Shown: piece by piece, positions 1-8,469 of the stretch
Position numbering within the stretch: position 1 is the stretch's first letter
How the letters are laid out: each line of letters starts with the position of its first letter
Assembly: GCA_946617655.1 (NCBI GenBank)
Contig: CAMOKL010000002.1
Coordinates: 62,001 to 126,000 of the forward strand
Reading direction: 5' to 3'
DNA from: Anaeroplasma sp902783745
Lineage (GTDB): Bacteria; Bacillota_I; Bacilli_A; Acholeplasmatales; Anaeroplasmataceae
Length of the DNA stretch: 64,000 bases
Notes under the pieces: model-generated
Told to the model about the DNA's origin: nothing
The model's database searches: none
Seen by the model: the letters and a program-made list of their open reading frames with translations, nothing else
Translations under genes and position numbers: made by a program

Positions 1-955
1 CCTTGATAATTGAATGAGCAATTCTTAAATCTTCCATACGACCATTTGTACAAGAACCAATTACAACTTGGTCAATCTTAACCTCATGTTCACCAATTTC
101 ATCTACTGTACGAGTATTTTCTGGTAAATGAGGGAATGCTACTGTTGGACGAATCTTTGATAAATCAATATCATAAACTTCATCATATTCAGCATCACTA
201 TCTGCTTCATATACAACAGGAGTCTTTGTTGAATGCTTCTTAATATAGTCTAATGTTAATTCATCTACTGCAAAAATACCATTCTTTGCACCTGCTTCAA
301 TTGCCATGTTAGCCATTGATAAACGAGAGTCCATACTTAAATTCTTAAGACCAGGTCCTGAGAATTCCATTGACTTATATAAAGCTCCATCTACACCAAT
401 CATACCAATGATGTGTAAGATTACATCCTTACCAGAAACATCCTTATTAAGCTTACCAGTTAAGTTGAACTTTAATGCAGAAGGTACCTTAAACCAAGCT
501 TTACCTGTTGCCATACCAGCTGCCATATCTGTAGAACCAACACCTGTAGAGAATGCACCTAATGCACCATATGTACAAGTATGAGAGTCAGCACCGATTA
601 CAATATCGCCAGCAACAACTAAGCCCTTTTCAGGTAATAAGGCATGTTCAATACCCATTTGTCCTACTTCAAAGAAGTTTACAACTCCCTTTTCACGAGC
701 AAATTCTCTAATTACCTTACATTGTTCAGCTGACTTAATATCCTTGTTTGGAACAAAGTGGTCAGGAACAATTGAAATCTTAGTTTTATCGAAAACTTCT
801 TCCTTTCCGATATTTTTAAATACTTTTACAGCAACTGGTGTTGTAATATCATTACCATGAACTAAGTCAAGGTCACAAATGATTAACTGACCAGCTTTTA
901 CAGAATCAAGACCTGCATGAGCTGCAAGAATTTTCTGTGTCATTGTCATTCCCAT
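1..955 (-). CDS. leuC: 3-isopropylmalate/citramalate dehydratase large subunit (partial, 3' end outside window)
   Basis: The frame reads from an ATG at 955 down to the left window edge (318 codons), so the C-terminus is missing. The product is an aconitase-family LeuC. Visible landmarks are DLVHGNDITTP near residue 30, VPDHFVPNKD near residue 62, GADSHTCTYGALGAF near residue 120 and, close to the edge, VIGSCTNGR, whose Cys is an expected 4Fe-4S ligand. The ribosome binding site AAGGAG lies inside the last codons of cimA, and only 2 nt separate the cimA stop from this start, so the two are probably translationally coupled. Behind cimA, the likely role (inference) is isomerising citramalate to beta-methylmalate, perhaps also isopropylmalate. 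The small subunit LeuD should follow beyond the left edge. Confidence 0.93.
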   Translation of the reverse strand, partial: MGMTMTQKILAAHAGLDSVKAGQLIICDLDLVHGNDITTPVAVKVFKNIGKEEVFDKTKISIVPDHFVPNKDIKSAEQCKVIREFAREKGVVNFFEVGQMGIEHALLPEKGLVVAGDIVIGADSHTCTYGALGAFSTGVGSTDMAAGMATGKAWFKVPSALKFNLTGKLNKDVSGKDVILHIIGMIGVDGALYKSMEFSGPGLKNLSMDSRLSMANMAIEAGAKNGIFAVDELTLDYIKKHSTKTPVVYEADSDAEYDEVYDIDLSKIRPTVAFPHLPENTRTVDEIGEHEVKIDQVVIGSCTNGRMEDLRIAHSIIK

Positions 956-957
956 AG

Positions 958-2529
958 TTATTTATTCTCCTTATATAATTTATATTCAATCGCATCTGTT
1001 AATGCTTTAAATGATGCTTCTATAATATCTCTTGATACACCAACAGTTGACCAAGTCATTTTTCCATCGCTAAATTCTATAATAACTCTTGTCTTTGCTG
1101 CTGTTGCAGATTCCTTTCCATCAAGTATTCTAACCTTGTAATCTGAAAGATGTACATCGTGTAATACAGGATAGAAAGTACCAATAGCCTTTCTTAACGC
1201 CTTATTTAAGGCATCAACAGGGCCATTACCATTTGCACCAGTTACCTCTTCTTTATCACCAACTGTTACATTGATAATTGCTGATGCAGATAATTTATTA
1301 TCATTAAGAGGTCCTTCACCAATTGTTTTAAAGTTATTAACTGTAAAATATGGTTTAAAATCTCCAAATGCCTTATGTACTATTAGTGCAAATGATGCAT
1401 CTGCACCTTCAAATTGATATCCACCATATTCTAAATCCTTAATAGTCTTAATGATTTCAGTAAGTCTAGGATCATCTTTTGTAATATCTGGATATATCTT
1501 ATTAATTTTAGCAAGGACAGTTGCTTTACCTGCTACCTCACTAATTAAAAATTTTCTTTCGTTGCCTACAGCTTCAGGATTAATGTGTTCGAATGATTTT
1601 GGATTTTTATAAACTCCATCCACATGCATTCCTGCCTTATGAGCAAAAGAATGTGCACCAACAAATGGCATACCTCCATCTAATGAGAAATTAGAAATTT
1701 CAGCAACTTCTCTTGAAATCGCAGTAAGTTCCTTTATATTTCCATCAGGCAAGCACTTATAATTACGCTTAAGCTCAAGGTTAGCAATAATAGTAGATAG
1801 ATTTGCGTTACCACATCTTTCACCATATCCGAGTAAGGTACCTTGAACCTGAACACATCCAGCTTCAATTGCAAGTAATGATAAAGCAACTGCCATACCA
1901 CTATCATTATGTGTATGAATACCAAGTTCTGCATCTACATTTGCTCTAACATCTTCAATAATTGATATTAAATCTGTTGGAAATGTACCGCCGTTAGTAT
2001 CACATAAGATTAAGCATTCAGCTCCTGCTTTAGCTGCAGTCTTTAATGTTTCTAATGCATATTCTTTATTTGACTTATAGCCATCAAAGAAATGCTCAGC
2101 ATCATAAAATACTTTCTTACCCTTTGATTTCAAAAAGGTAATGGTATCAAAAATCATATTCAAATTTTCTTCTTTAGTAGTATTGATGATTTCTGTTACA
2201 TGAAAATCACTAGACTTACCAAATATACAAACATATTCAGTATCAGCTTCAAGTAACGCTAACAAGTTAGCATCATCTTTAGCATCCTTAAATGCTCTTC
2301 TAGTACTACCAAATGCAACCAGCTTAGAATTTTTTAAGGAAAGATTTTTAGCTTCTTTAAAAAATTCAAGATCTTTTTTATTTGAACCAGGATTACCTGC
2401 TTCAATATATGCAACGCCAAGCTCATCTAGAGCTTTTGCAATTTTAATCTTATCTGTTACAGAAAAGCTGATTCCTTCTGCTTGGGCACCATCTCTTAAA
2501 GTAGAATCAAATATCTTGATTTCCTTCAT
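958..2529 (-). CDS. cimA: Citramalate synthase (CimA-type, 2-isopropylmalate synthase family)
   Basis: The 523-residue protein begins MKEIKIFDSTLRDGAQ, the DTTLRDG-type motif of the HMGL-like TIM barrel, followed by GISFSV and YIEAGNPGSN, which are characteristic of CimA rather than LeuA. HTHNDSG near residue 205 supplies metal-binding His residues, GYGERCGNANL follows, and the last ~150 residues match the LeuA-type allosteric domain. The enzyme condenses pyruvate with acetyl-CoA to citramalate, the threonine-independent entry to isoleucine. An in-frame upstream ATG would add 18 residues, but the ATG at 2529 has a strong AAGGGGTG site and matches the usual family start. It is third in ilvN-ilvC-cimA-leuC. 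Confidence 0.93.
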   Translation of the reverse strand: MKEIKIFDSTLRDGAQAEGISFSVTDKIKIAKALDELGVAYIEAGNPGSNKKDLEFFKEAKNLSLKNSKLVAFGSTRRAFKDAKDDANLLALLEADTEYVCIFGKSSDFHVTEIINTTKEENLNMIFDTITFLKSKGKKVFYDAEHFFDGYKSNKEYALETLKTAAKAGAECLILCDTNGGTFPTDLISIIEDVRANVDAELGIHTHNDSGMAVALSLLAIEAGCVQVQGTLLGYGERCGNANLSTIIANLELKRNYKCLPDGNIKELTAISREVAEISNFSLDGGMPFVGAHSFAHKAGMHVDGVYKNPKSFEHINPEAVGNERKFLISEVAGKATVLAKINKIYPDITKDDPRLTEIIKTIKDLEYGGYQFEGADASFALIVHKAFGDFKPYFTVNNFKTIGEGPLNDNKLSASAIINVTVGDKEEVTGANGNGPVDALNKALRKAIGTFYPVLHDVHLSDYKVRILDGKESATAAKTRVIIEFSDGKMTWSTVGVSRDIIEASFKALTDAIEYKLYKENK

Positions 2530-2553
2530 GAAATTCACCCCTTTTTTATGCAA

Positions 2554-2588
2554 GAAAAGTGGCAGGCCTAGTTTGGCCCCCACTTTTC
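2554..2588 (-). promoter_or_regulatory. Intercistronic hairpin between ilvC and cimA
   Basis: Positions 2554-2562 and 2580-2588 form a perfect 9-bp stem, with a further GGCC/GGCC helix (2565-2568 with 2575-2578) inside. No U-run follows it in the minus direction, so it does not look like an intrinsic terminator. Its place just upstream of the cimA ribosome binding site suggests an mRNA-stability or processing element that sets unequal ilvC and cimA expression; that is inference. Confidence 0.55.
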
Positions 2589-2615
2589 AATATTAATTAA
2601 TTCAAATAGTTAATA

Positions 2616-3668
2616 TTAGTTATTGATTAACTTGTCTTGTTCATTATTCCAGCTATAAAGCTTTCTAATTTCAGCACCAATCTTTTCAGCTGGATGTTCT
2701 GCAGCCTTTCTTCTTAATGCATTGAAATGAACCTGATGAGAAGCATCAGACATATCTAATAAGAAGTCCTTAGCAAATGTACCATCTTGGATATCAGCTA
2801 AAACTTTCTTCATTGCCTTCTTAGTATCTTCTGTAATAATCTTTGGTCCAGTGATATAATCACCATATTCTGCAGTATTAGAAATTGAATATCTCATACC
2901 AGCAAATCCTGACTGATAAATTAAGTCAACGATTAACTTCATTTCATGGATACATTCGAAATATGCATTTCTTGGGTCATAACCAGCTTCGCATAATACT
3001 TCGAAACCTGTTTGCATTAACTTGCATACACCACCACATAATACAGCTTGTTCACCGAATAAGTCAGTTTCAGTTTCTGTACGGAATGTAGTTTCAAGTA
3101 AACCAGCTCTAGCACCACCAATACCAGCACCATAAGCCTTAGCTAAATCCCAAGCCTTACCTGTTGCATCTTGGTAAACAGCGATTAAGCATGGAGTACC
3201 CTTACCAGCTTGGTATTCAGATCTAACTGTATGACCAGGAGCCTTAGGAGCGATCATAGCAACGTCTACATCCTTTGGTGGAACAATTGTACCAAAATGA
3301 ATAGCGAAACCATGTGCGAACATTAACATCATACCAGGTCTTAGGTTTGGTGCAACGTCTTTCTTATACATATCAGCTTGCTTTTCATCGTTAATTAAAA
3401 TCATAACGATATCAGCCTTCTTAACTGCTTCAGCAGTTTCGAATACTTCTAATCCTTGCTTCTTTGCCTTTTCAGCAGACTTAGAACCCTTATATAAACC
3501 AACGATTACGTTAGCTCCAGAATCCTTTAAATTTAATGCATGAGCATGTCCTTGTGAACCATAACCGATAATAGCAATTGTCTTACCATTTAATTGGTTG
3601 AAATCACAATCCTTTTGATAATAAATTTTTGCTGTTGCATTCTTTAAAACTTCTTCATATGTCATCAT
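2616..3668 (-). CDS. ilvC: Ketol-acid reductoisomerase
   Basis: The 350-residue protein has the class I length. The N-terminal Rossmann domain carries IAIIGYGSQGHAHALNL near residues 32-48 (NAD(P)H-binding GxGxxG). Downstream are MIAPKAPGHTVRSEY and the knotted C-terminal domain with DLFGEQAVLCGG and ECIHEMKLIVDLIYQSG, which hold the Mg-binding Asp and Glu residues. It converts 2-acetolactate and 2-aceto-2-hydroxybutyrate to the dihydroxy acids in valine and isoleucine synthesis. Two adjacent ATG codons follow GGAGAATAAAATTAATT, so the true start could be 3668 or 3665. It lies 42 nt downstream of ilvN in the same transcript. Confidence 0.97.
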   Translation of the reverse strand: MMTYEEVLKNATAKIYYQKDCDFNQLNGKTIAIIGYGSQGHAHALNLKDSGANVIVGLYKGSKSAEKAKKQGLEVFETAEAVKKADIVMILINDEKQADMYKKDVAPNLRPGMMLMFAHGFAIHFGTIVPPKDVDVAMIAPKAPGHTVRSEYQAGKGTPCLIAVYQDATGKAWDLAKAYGAGIGGARAGLLETTFRTETETDLFGEQAVLCGGVCKLMQTGFEVLCEAGYDPRNAYFECIHEMKLIVDLIYQSGFAGMRYSISNTAEYGDYITGPKIITEDTKKAMKKVLADIQDGTFAKDFLLDMSDASHQVHFNALRRKAAEHPAEKIGAEIRKLYSWNNEQDKLINN

Positions 3669-3710
3669 AATTAATTTTATTCTCCTTATTCCTATTTTTT
3701 ATTTTTCTAA

Positions 3711-4220
3711 TTAATTATCTAAATTATACTTTTTAAGTTCGCCTTGACCACGGTCTAAAGCAACTGTACCTGTTCGGATAACTTCTTTAATACCGAACTC
3801 ATCAAGCATTTTGATCATCGCAGTGATTTTGCCTCTATCACCTGTTGCCTCAAAAATGACTGTGCTACTAGTAACATCAATTACGTGTGCTCTAAAGATA
3901 TTAGCTATTTCTAATACTTCAGTTCTCTTCTTAGCTGGACAATCAACTTTTACTAACGCAAGCTCACGCTGTACTGAATTATCTTCGAAACATTCAGAGA
4001 TTGCTTGAACATCCATAAGCTTTCCAAGTTGATGCTTGATTTGCTCAAATTCTTCATCATCGCAATCAACAACAATTGTCATTCTTGCTAATTCTCTATC
4101 CTCTGTTGTACCAGATACAATGCTTTCAATTGAGAAACCACGTCTTGAGAACAATCCAGACACTCTTGATAAAACACCCATATGATTATTTACTAATACT
4201 GATAATGTATGTCTTGCCAC
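3711..4220 (-). CDS. ilvN: Acetolactate synthase small (regulatory) subunit
   Basis: The product is 169 residues if translation starts at the GTG at 4220, which sits 7 nt after AAGGAGG. The upstream ATG at 4238 overlaps the approach to that site and is less likely. The N-terminal ACT domain (LSVLVNNHMGVLSRVSGLFS) is followed by the conserved RRGFSIESI segment and a C-terminal IlvN/IlvH domain. The subunit confers valine feedback sensitivity and stimulates the catalytic subunit IlvB. No ilvB is adjacent on either side, so the catalytic partner must be encoded elsewhere. It is the first gene of ilvN-ilvC-cimA-leuC. Confidence 0.92.
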   Translation of the reverse strand: MARHTLSVLVNNHMGVLSRVSGLFSRRGFSIESIVSGTTEDRELARMTIVVDCDDEEFEQIKHQLGKLMDVQAISECFEDNSVQRELALVKVDCPAKKRTEVLEIANIFRAHVIDVTSSTVIFEATGDRGKITAMIKMLDEFGIKEVIRTGTVALDRGQGELKKYNLDN

Positions 4221-4311
4221 TATATAGCCTCCTTCCATGCTTATATTATAAAAACCTAATAAGTATTAAAATAGGCCAATAAATCTAAGCATTTTTGAAT
4301 ATACGTTTGTA

Positions 4312-4340
4312 ATTATAAATGAAATAAATTTCTATGTCAA
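4312..4340 (-). promoter_or_regulatory. Consensus sigma-A promoter for the ilv-cimA-leu operon
   Basis: On the minus strand TTGACA (4335-4340) and TATAAT (4312-4317) are separated by exactly 17 nt, a full match to consensus. The predicted start near 4305 leaves a leader of about 85 nt before ilvN, too short for a T-box. The rest of 4221-4504 is AT-rich with no recognisable gene. Confidence 0.85.
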
Positions 4341-4473
4341 CGAAATATTTATCCATTTTTCGCATAGAATTTAGTCATTTTTTTATTTTTTCGAATTGTA
4401 TTTAAAGTTGATTTTTATTTTTCGATTTTTATTCAGCATTTTTTTATTTTTTTCTAATTTTTAAAATTATATT

Positions 4474-4497
4474 CAATAAAGTGAAAACGTTTTATTG
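4474..4497. promoter_or_regulatory. Palindrome upstream of the ilv promoter (operator or weak terminator)
   Basis: CAATAAA (4474-4480) and TTTATTG (4491-4497) flank a perfect inner AAAACGTTTT palindrome (4484-4493). The core resembles LacI/CcpA-type operators but lacks the full cre 3' half. It also lies just after the stop codon at 4505 and could be a weak AT-rich terminator for the upstream operon. Confidence 0.3.
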
Positions 4498-4504
4498 TTT
4501 TTGC

Positions 4505-4834
4505 TTATAATATTATATAGATTACCCCTGGATTTTTAGTTCTTTTTTCAAATTCAGGAATCCTAAACCCATATTTAAAATTCATATATTTAGGATTAAA
4601 AATATCTAGATTCTCTCCTTCTATATAATCCTTAATTTGTTTCTCATCCTTTAACTCTAATAAATATTCTAATATATAAGTTTTAATGATATGCTTATTA
4701 GATTTAGAACCATATCCAACAATTACCTTTAATAATTTGTCTTTATCTTTTCTAGCAAAAGAAATTGCAATATCAAGTTCAGATTTCGCAATTTCTTTTG
4801 TTTCTTTATTTGAATGAATATCTACTGTATACAT
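4505..4834 (-). CDS. Smr-domain-like small protein
   Basis: The 109-residue protein opens with VDIHSNKETKEIAKSELDIAI, which aligns in pattern with the Smr (small MutS-related) D-L/I-H-G opening and helix. LLKVIVGYGS then takes the place of the usual ...IHGKGxG nucleic-acid-binding loop. The glycine-rich loop is degenerate, so nuclease activity is uncertain. Its ATG overlaps the stop of the M29 peptidase gene by one base (TAATG), placing it last in a three-gene operon. The C-terminal ~45 residues are not recognised. Confidence 0.6.
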   Translation of the reverse strand: MYTVDIHSNKETKEIAKSELDIAISFARKDKDKLLKVIVGYGSKSNKHIIKTYILEYLLELKDEKQIKDYIEGENLDIFNPKYMNFKYGFRIPEFEKRTKNPGVIYIIL

Positions 4835-5922
4835 TATTTATTACCTCTATATACAAATAAAGAATCCTTCATTAATAATACCTCACTACCATCGTCTAAC
4901 AACGCAGATACTTCAGTATCGTAATAGCCAAAAACTAAATCTATATGTTTTAATGATTCATTTATATTTTTTGTATTAGAAGATGTATTCTTAAAGCCTT
5001 CCCCTAACGCAATGTGACATCCTGCATTCTCATCTAATAATGTAGAATAAAATACATAAGGATTAAATCCTTCAACAATTGATACCTCACCTATATATTG
5101 TAGTGTTTTATCAATTCCTATAATATCTTCTAACCCCTCATTATAAACAAGCTTTCCATCTTTAAATATAAGCATATAATTATCTATTTTACTTCCCTTA
5201 TAATAAAGTGGCTTTGATGATACTATTGTGCCATTGACATCATATTTATTTGGAGATGTAAATAATTCAAGACAAGGTATATTTGCTTGAAATGTTCTAT
5301 TATCTAAATTTTTATCTAAGAATTTAAAATTATCATTCATTCCAAATGTGATATTTGTACCAAGAGAGGTTTTAAAATGAAGATATTTTATCCCTAGATT
5401 ATTTAATTCATTTTTATATAAAGACATCACAGATTCTTTATATGATAATTCAATTATCTTTTCCCAAAGCTCATCTATACTTATTCCTAGCTTTAATGCC
5501 CATATTTCATTAGGTACTGCAATTGTTGTATGTGGATTAATTAAAAAATAATCCTGCAAAAATCTTAATCTATATGTATTTTCTAAATATCTTTCTATAG
5601 CCCATGTTCTTGTAATAGGCATAGTGAAGGGAGAATTAATTCTTATTCTTTTAAAATGATTAAGCATAAGCATTTTATAAGATTTAATCTTATTATTTAA
5701 ATAAAGCTCCCAATCATTATTAATTTCAAATGCTAATTCATCACCATCATTAAAAGTTACATATATATTATTTGTATATTCTTCTAATACTTCTTTTAAT
5801 ATTGAAATAAAAGAGATGATTGATGTTGAAGTTACAATTTCAACATAATCATCTTTTTTAATGTTTATACCTTTTATTACGCAATATTTGAAATATTCTT
5901 TAATACTATTACTTATCTTCAT
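4834..5922 (-). CDS. M29-family metallo-aminopeptidase
   Basis: At 362 residues it is slightly shorter than typical AmpS/PepS enzymes of about 400. Recognisable M29 landmarks lie in the C-terminal half: IPCLELFTSPNKYDVNG (metal-binding Glu), IGEVSIVEG (Glu), DENAGCHIALGEGF (His) and KHIDLVFG (His and Asp). The family comprises cytosolic dimetal aminopeptidases acting on short peptides. The N-terminal half is divergent. The start overlaps the 3' end of the kinase-like gene by 14 nt, so translation is probably coupled. Confidence 0.8.
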   Translation of the reverse strand: MKISNSIKEYFKYCVIKGINIKKDDYVEIVTSTSIISFISILKEVLEEYTNNIYVTFNDGDELAFEINNDWELYLNNKIKSYKMLMLNHFKRIRINSPFTMPITRTWAIERYLENTYRLRFLQDYFLINPHTTIAVPNEIWALKLGISIDELWEKIIELSYKESVMSLYKNELNNLGIKYLHFKTSLGTNITFGMNDNFKFLDKNLDNRTFQANIPCLELFTSPNKYDVNGTIVSSKPLYYKGSKIDNYMLIFKDGKLVYNEGLEDIIGIDKTLQYIGEVSIVEGFNPYVFYSTLLDENAGCHIALGEGFKNTSSNTKNINESLKHIDLVFGYYDTEVSALLDDGSEVLLMKDSLFVYRGNK

Positions 5923-6562
5923 CAGTTCTAATATTTACATTGCATGCGTTTTCAGGTAATGCATATTCATCAATTGCAAATCTAGCCTTAGTATAACGGA
6001 TAATAGCATCAACACATTGATCTACGCCAACCTTAGAATTGATACATAAATCATAATTATCTGCCTTACCCCATTCTCTTTCATCTGTATAGAAATTATA
6101 GTAAGCCTTTCTCTTCTTATCCATCTTTCTTACATGTGAATTAACCTTATTTGATGGAATATGATAATAAGTAATTGCTCTATAGCATCTTTCATCAAAT
6201 GGAGCACAAATGAATATATTTACTACATCTTTTCTATCTCTTAAAACATAATCAGCACATCTACCAACGATTACACAAGATTCTGGTTCATCAGCAATCT
6301 TCTTAATTGCGTCAAATTGTGCTAAGAATACCTTTTGTCCTAAAGACATATCGTATGAATACATACCTACTGCAGAGCCGAAGAATGAATCCTTCTTTTC
6401 ATCATATGCCTTAAATACAGCTTCACTTAATCCTGATTTCTTTGCTGCTTCTACTAAAAGTTCATTATCATAGAACTTAATTCCCATTTTTTCTGCAACT
6501 TTTTTTGCAATGAATCTTCCTCCAGATCCATATTCTCTACCTACTGTAATAATAAATTTCAT
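5909..6562 (-). CDS. Cytidylate kinase-like family protein
   Basis: The 217-residue protein starts ITVGREYGSGGRFIAKKVAE, the P-loop variant of the cytidylate-kinase-like family, followed by IKFYDNELL. VIVGRCADYVLRD and VFICAPFDERCYRA fit the NMP-kinase core, and Arg-rich lid-like residues lie near VRKMDKKRKAYYNFY. These proteins are common beside housekeeping genes in gut Firmicutes, but the substrate is not established; it need not be CMP. It heads the three-gene operon, preceded by an extended -10 promoter at 6583. Confidence 0.8.
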   Translation of the reverse strand: MKFIITVGREYGSGGRFIAKKVAEKMGIKFYDNELLVEAAKKSGLSEAVFKAYDEKKDSFFGSAVGMYSYDMSLGQKVFLAQFDAIKKIADEPESCVIVGRCADYVLRDRKDVVNIFICAPFDERCYRAITYYHIPSNKVNSHVRKMDKKRKAYYNFYTDEREWGKADNYDLCINSKVGVDQCVDAIIRYTKARFAIDEYALPENACNVNIRTDEDK

Positions 6563-6582
6563 ATAGTATCACCTCTAGTGAT

Positions 6583-6591
6583 ATTATATCA
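6583..6591 (-). promoter_or_regulatory. Extended -10 promoter for the kinase-like operon
   Basis: The minus strand reads TTGTGATATAAT, an extended -10 (TGn plus TATAAT). It is embedded in a GTGATA-TTA-TATCAC palindrome (6579-6593) that could also be an operator. The ribosome binding site AGAGGTGA follows closely. Confidence 0.6.
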
Positions 6592-6642
6592 CAACAAATT
6601 TTAAAATTTAAGACCATTTTAAGATAATAATACCAAATGTAT

Positions 6643-6670
6643 AAAAAAGACTAGATTTTAAAATCTAGCC
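6643..6670 (-). terminator. Intrinsic terminator of plsX-def
   Basis: CTAGATTTTA AAATCTAG (6651-6668) is a perfect palindrome. On the minus strand it is followed at once by TCTTTTTT. It sits 10 nt beyond the def stop codon. Confidence 0.8.
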
Positions 6671-6679
6671 TCATATAAA

Positions 6680-7093
6680 TTAAATTATAATACCATTAGT
6701 ATGGTCAATTTCATGCTGAATAACTTCAGCAGTAAATCCAGAATAACTTTTCTTCTTTAATTTAAAATTAACATCATAATATTCAACCTTAATTCTTCTA
6801 TAACGCTTAGTATTATGCATTTCATCTAAAGATAAGCAACCTTCACTTACATTATATGGGAATTCCATTTTTGTAATTACAGGATTTAGCATTACCATGA
6901 CCTTTTTCTCTTCTTGGTCTTCAAAAATAATTGCTCTCTTATTATAACCAATCATATTTGCCGCAAGACCAACACAATTTTTTCTATTTGCATTAAATGT
7001 ATCAATTAAATCTGTAACTACATTTAAATCAAGAGTTGTCATATCCTCTGCTTTTAAAAATATTTGATTTCCTTTAACAATATCTTTAACCAT
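6680..7093 (-). CDS. def: Peptide deformylase-like protein (motif I Gln replaced by Met)
   Basis: The protein is 137 residues, short for a deformylase. Motif 2 (EGCLSL, metal-binding Cys, near residue 85) and motif 3 (HEIDHTNG, HExxH, near residue 127) are intact. Motif 1 reads GLAANMIG, where deformylases have GxGLAAxQIG, so the catalytic Gln is Met. The family removes the formyl group from nascent N-termini. Either this is a divergent but active short form or a paralogue with altered activity; a second deformylase elsewhere would favour the latter. Its ATG overlaps the plsX stop (TAATG). Confidence 0.78.
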   Translation of the reverse strand: MVKDIVKGNQIFLKAEDMTTLDLNVVTDLIDTFNANRKNCVGLAANMIGYNKRAIIFEDQEEKKVMVMLNPVITKMEFPYNVSEGCLSLDEMHNTKRYRRIKVEYYDVNFKLKKKSYSGFTAEVIQHEIDHTNGIII

Positions 7094-8079
7094 TATTCTT
7101 CACCTAAATATTTCTTAATTTTTCCTATTAAATCACCTTTTGTAAGCTCATAGGCTTGATTAATAATTGATGTAAATGTTTCTGCAACACCTGCACCATG
7201 AGCTTTAATTACAATTTTATTAACACCTAATAAAACCGCACCGCCTTTAGTATTATAATCAAACTTATTACGTAAATTTAATAGCATCTTTAAAATTTTC
7301 TTTTGTGTATCACTATCTAATTCCTTAGACATTTCTAATATTTCATTAGATATAACACCTGCAGTACCTTCAATAGTCTTTAATGCGATATTTCCCATTA
7401 AGCCATCGCATACAACGACATCAGAATCACTATATAATATATTTTTACCTTCAATATTACCAATGAAATTATTTGGCATAATTCTTTTTAATTCTTGATG
7501 TGTTTCTTTTATAACATCATTACCCTTTTTTTCTTCTTGGCCATTAGATAAAAGTGATACCTTAGGATTATTAATACCTAATGCTTCCATATAAGCAACA
7601 CCCATTTTTGCAAAATCTAATAGCTGATCTACTCTACAATCAACATTTGCACCACAATCAACAATACAGAATTTCTTCTTACCTGCAATGATTGGTGATA
7701 ATGCCGGGCGTAAGTGAGTAACTGTTTTTAAAATAAATACTGATGAAACTAAAACTGCGCCAGTAGAACCACAAGATAAAAACGCAGAAATATCATCATT
7801 TTCCTTTGTTAAGGTTAATCCTCTAACAAGACTTGAATTTTTCTTTTCTCTAAAAGCCTTTGTTGGAATATCATAATTTGTTATTTCTTCATTACAATCA
7901 ATTATTTCTATTTGTTCTTTATTATATGAAAGATTAGCTAATACATCCTTAACATCATCATATGGGCAACAAACATAACAAAATACATCAGGATTTAAAT
8001 TAATTGCATCAATAACACCTTTAATTAAATCATGTGGCTTATTATCAGCACCCATTAAATCACATACAACCTTAACCAT
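7093..8079 (-). CDS. plsX: Phosphate acyltransferase PlsX
   Basis: The 328-residue length matches the family. The start VKVVCDLMGADNKP corresponds to the PlsX DxMGGD opening. Further landmarks are FLSCGSTGAVLVSS, RPALSPIIAG, FCIVDCGANVDCR and VVCDGLMGNIALKTIEG. PlsX makes acyl-phosphate from acyl-ACP for membrane-associated PlsY in phosphatidic acid synthesis. It has a good AAGGAG site and lies 39 nt downstream of the zinc-ribbon gene. A short hairpin without a U-run (8098-8117) lies in that gap. Confidence 0.95.
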   Translation of the reverse strand: MVKVVCDLMGADNKPHDLIKGVIDAINLNPDVFCYVCCPYDDVKDVLANLSYNKEQIEIIDCNEEITNYDIPTKAFREKKNSSLVRGLTLTKENDDISAFLSCGSTGAVLVSSVFILKTVTHLRPALSPIIAGKKKFCIVDCGANVDCRVDQLLDFAKMGVAYMEALGINNPKVSLLSNGQEEKKGNDVIKETHQELKRIMPNNFIGNIEGKNILYSDSDVVVCDGLMGNIALKTIEGTAGVISNEILEMSKELDSDTQKKILKMLLNLRNKFDYNTKGGAVLLGVNKIVIKAHGAGVAETFTSIINQAYELTKGDLIGKIKKYLGEE

Positions 8080-8118
8080 ATAAAAACTCCTTAAATAAAG
8101 GGAATAATCCCCTTTTAA

Positions 8119-8469
8119 TTAATTATTTTCTAAAGCCTTTAATTCTTCTTCTATTTCTTCTAATTTTTCATTAAGCTTTTCAATCTTTTCTTCAGCTTCT
8201 TTTACAACCTTCATAGAATTATTTGAATTTTCAGCAATAATTTCTTGAGATTCAATTAAAGCTAAAGTAGTCTTTTGTTGATTCTTTAAATCATTAATCT
8301 TAGCTTCCTTTATAGCTTGTTCTTTAAAGAACTCCTGTTGTGCCTTAAGCTTATCTTCTGGTAAATAGAAATTAACATATCCACAGTTTAAGCAAATAAG
8401 CATATCAAATTCTTTTGATTTCATAGCTCCCTTAAAGAAATCATTTTTTCCACAACTAACACATTTCAT
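8119..8469 (-). CDS. Zinc-ribbon plus coiled-coil small protein
   Basis: The 116-residue product starts MKCVSCGK and carries a second CxxC pair in ICLNCGY, together a four-Cys zinc ribbon over the first ~30 residues. The rest is Lys/Glu-rich and helical, with a probable coiled coil in the last ~60 residues (EEKIEKLNEKLEEIEEEL). An in-frame TTG upstream would add six residues, but the ATG with GGAGG ahead of it is preferred. No specific function is recognised. Its position before plsX-def, where rpmF often occurs in other genomes, suggests a housekeeping role only by association. Confidence 0.6.
   Translation of the reverse strand: MKCVSCGKNDFFKGAMKSKEFDMLICLNCGYVNFYLPEDKLKAQQEFFKEQAIKEAKINDLKNQQKTTLALIESQEIIAENSNNSMKVVKEAEEKIEKLNEKLEEIEEELKALENN

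Noticed and set aside
4221..4305. T-box or leader-peptide attenuation of ilvN, including a short frame MLRFIGLF
   Set aside because: The leader is only about 85 nt, has no specifier/antiterminator features and no terminator, and the short frame lacks a ribosome binding site.
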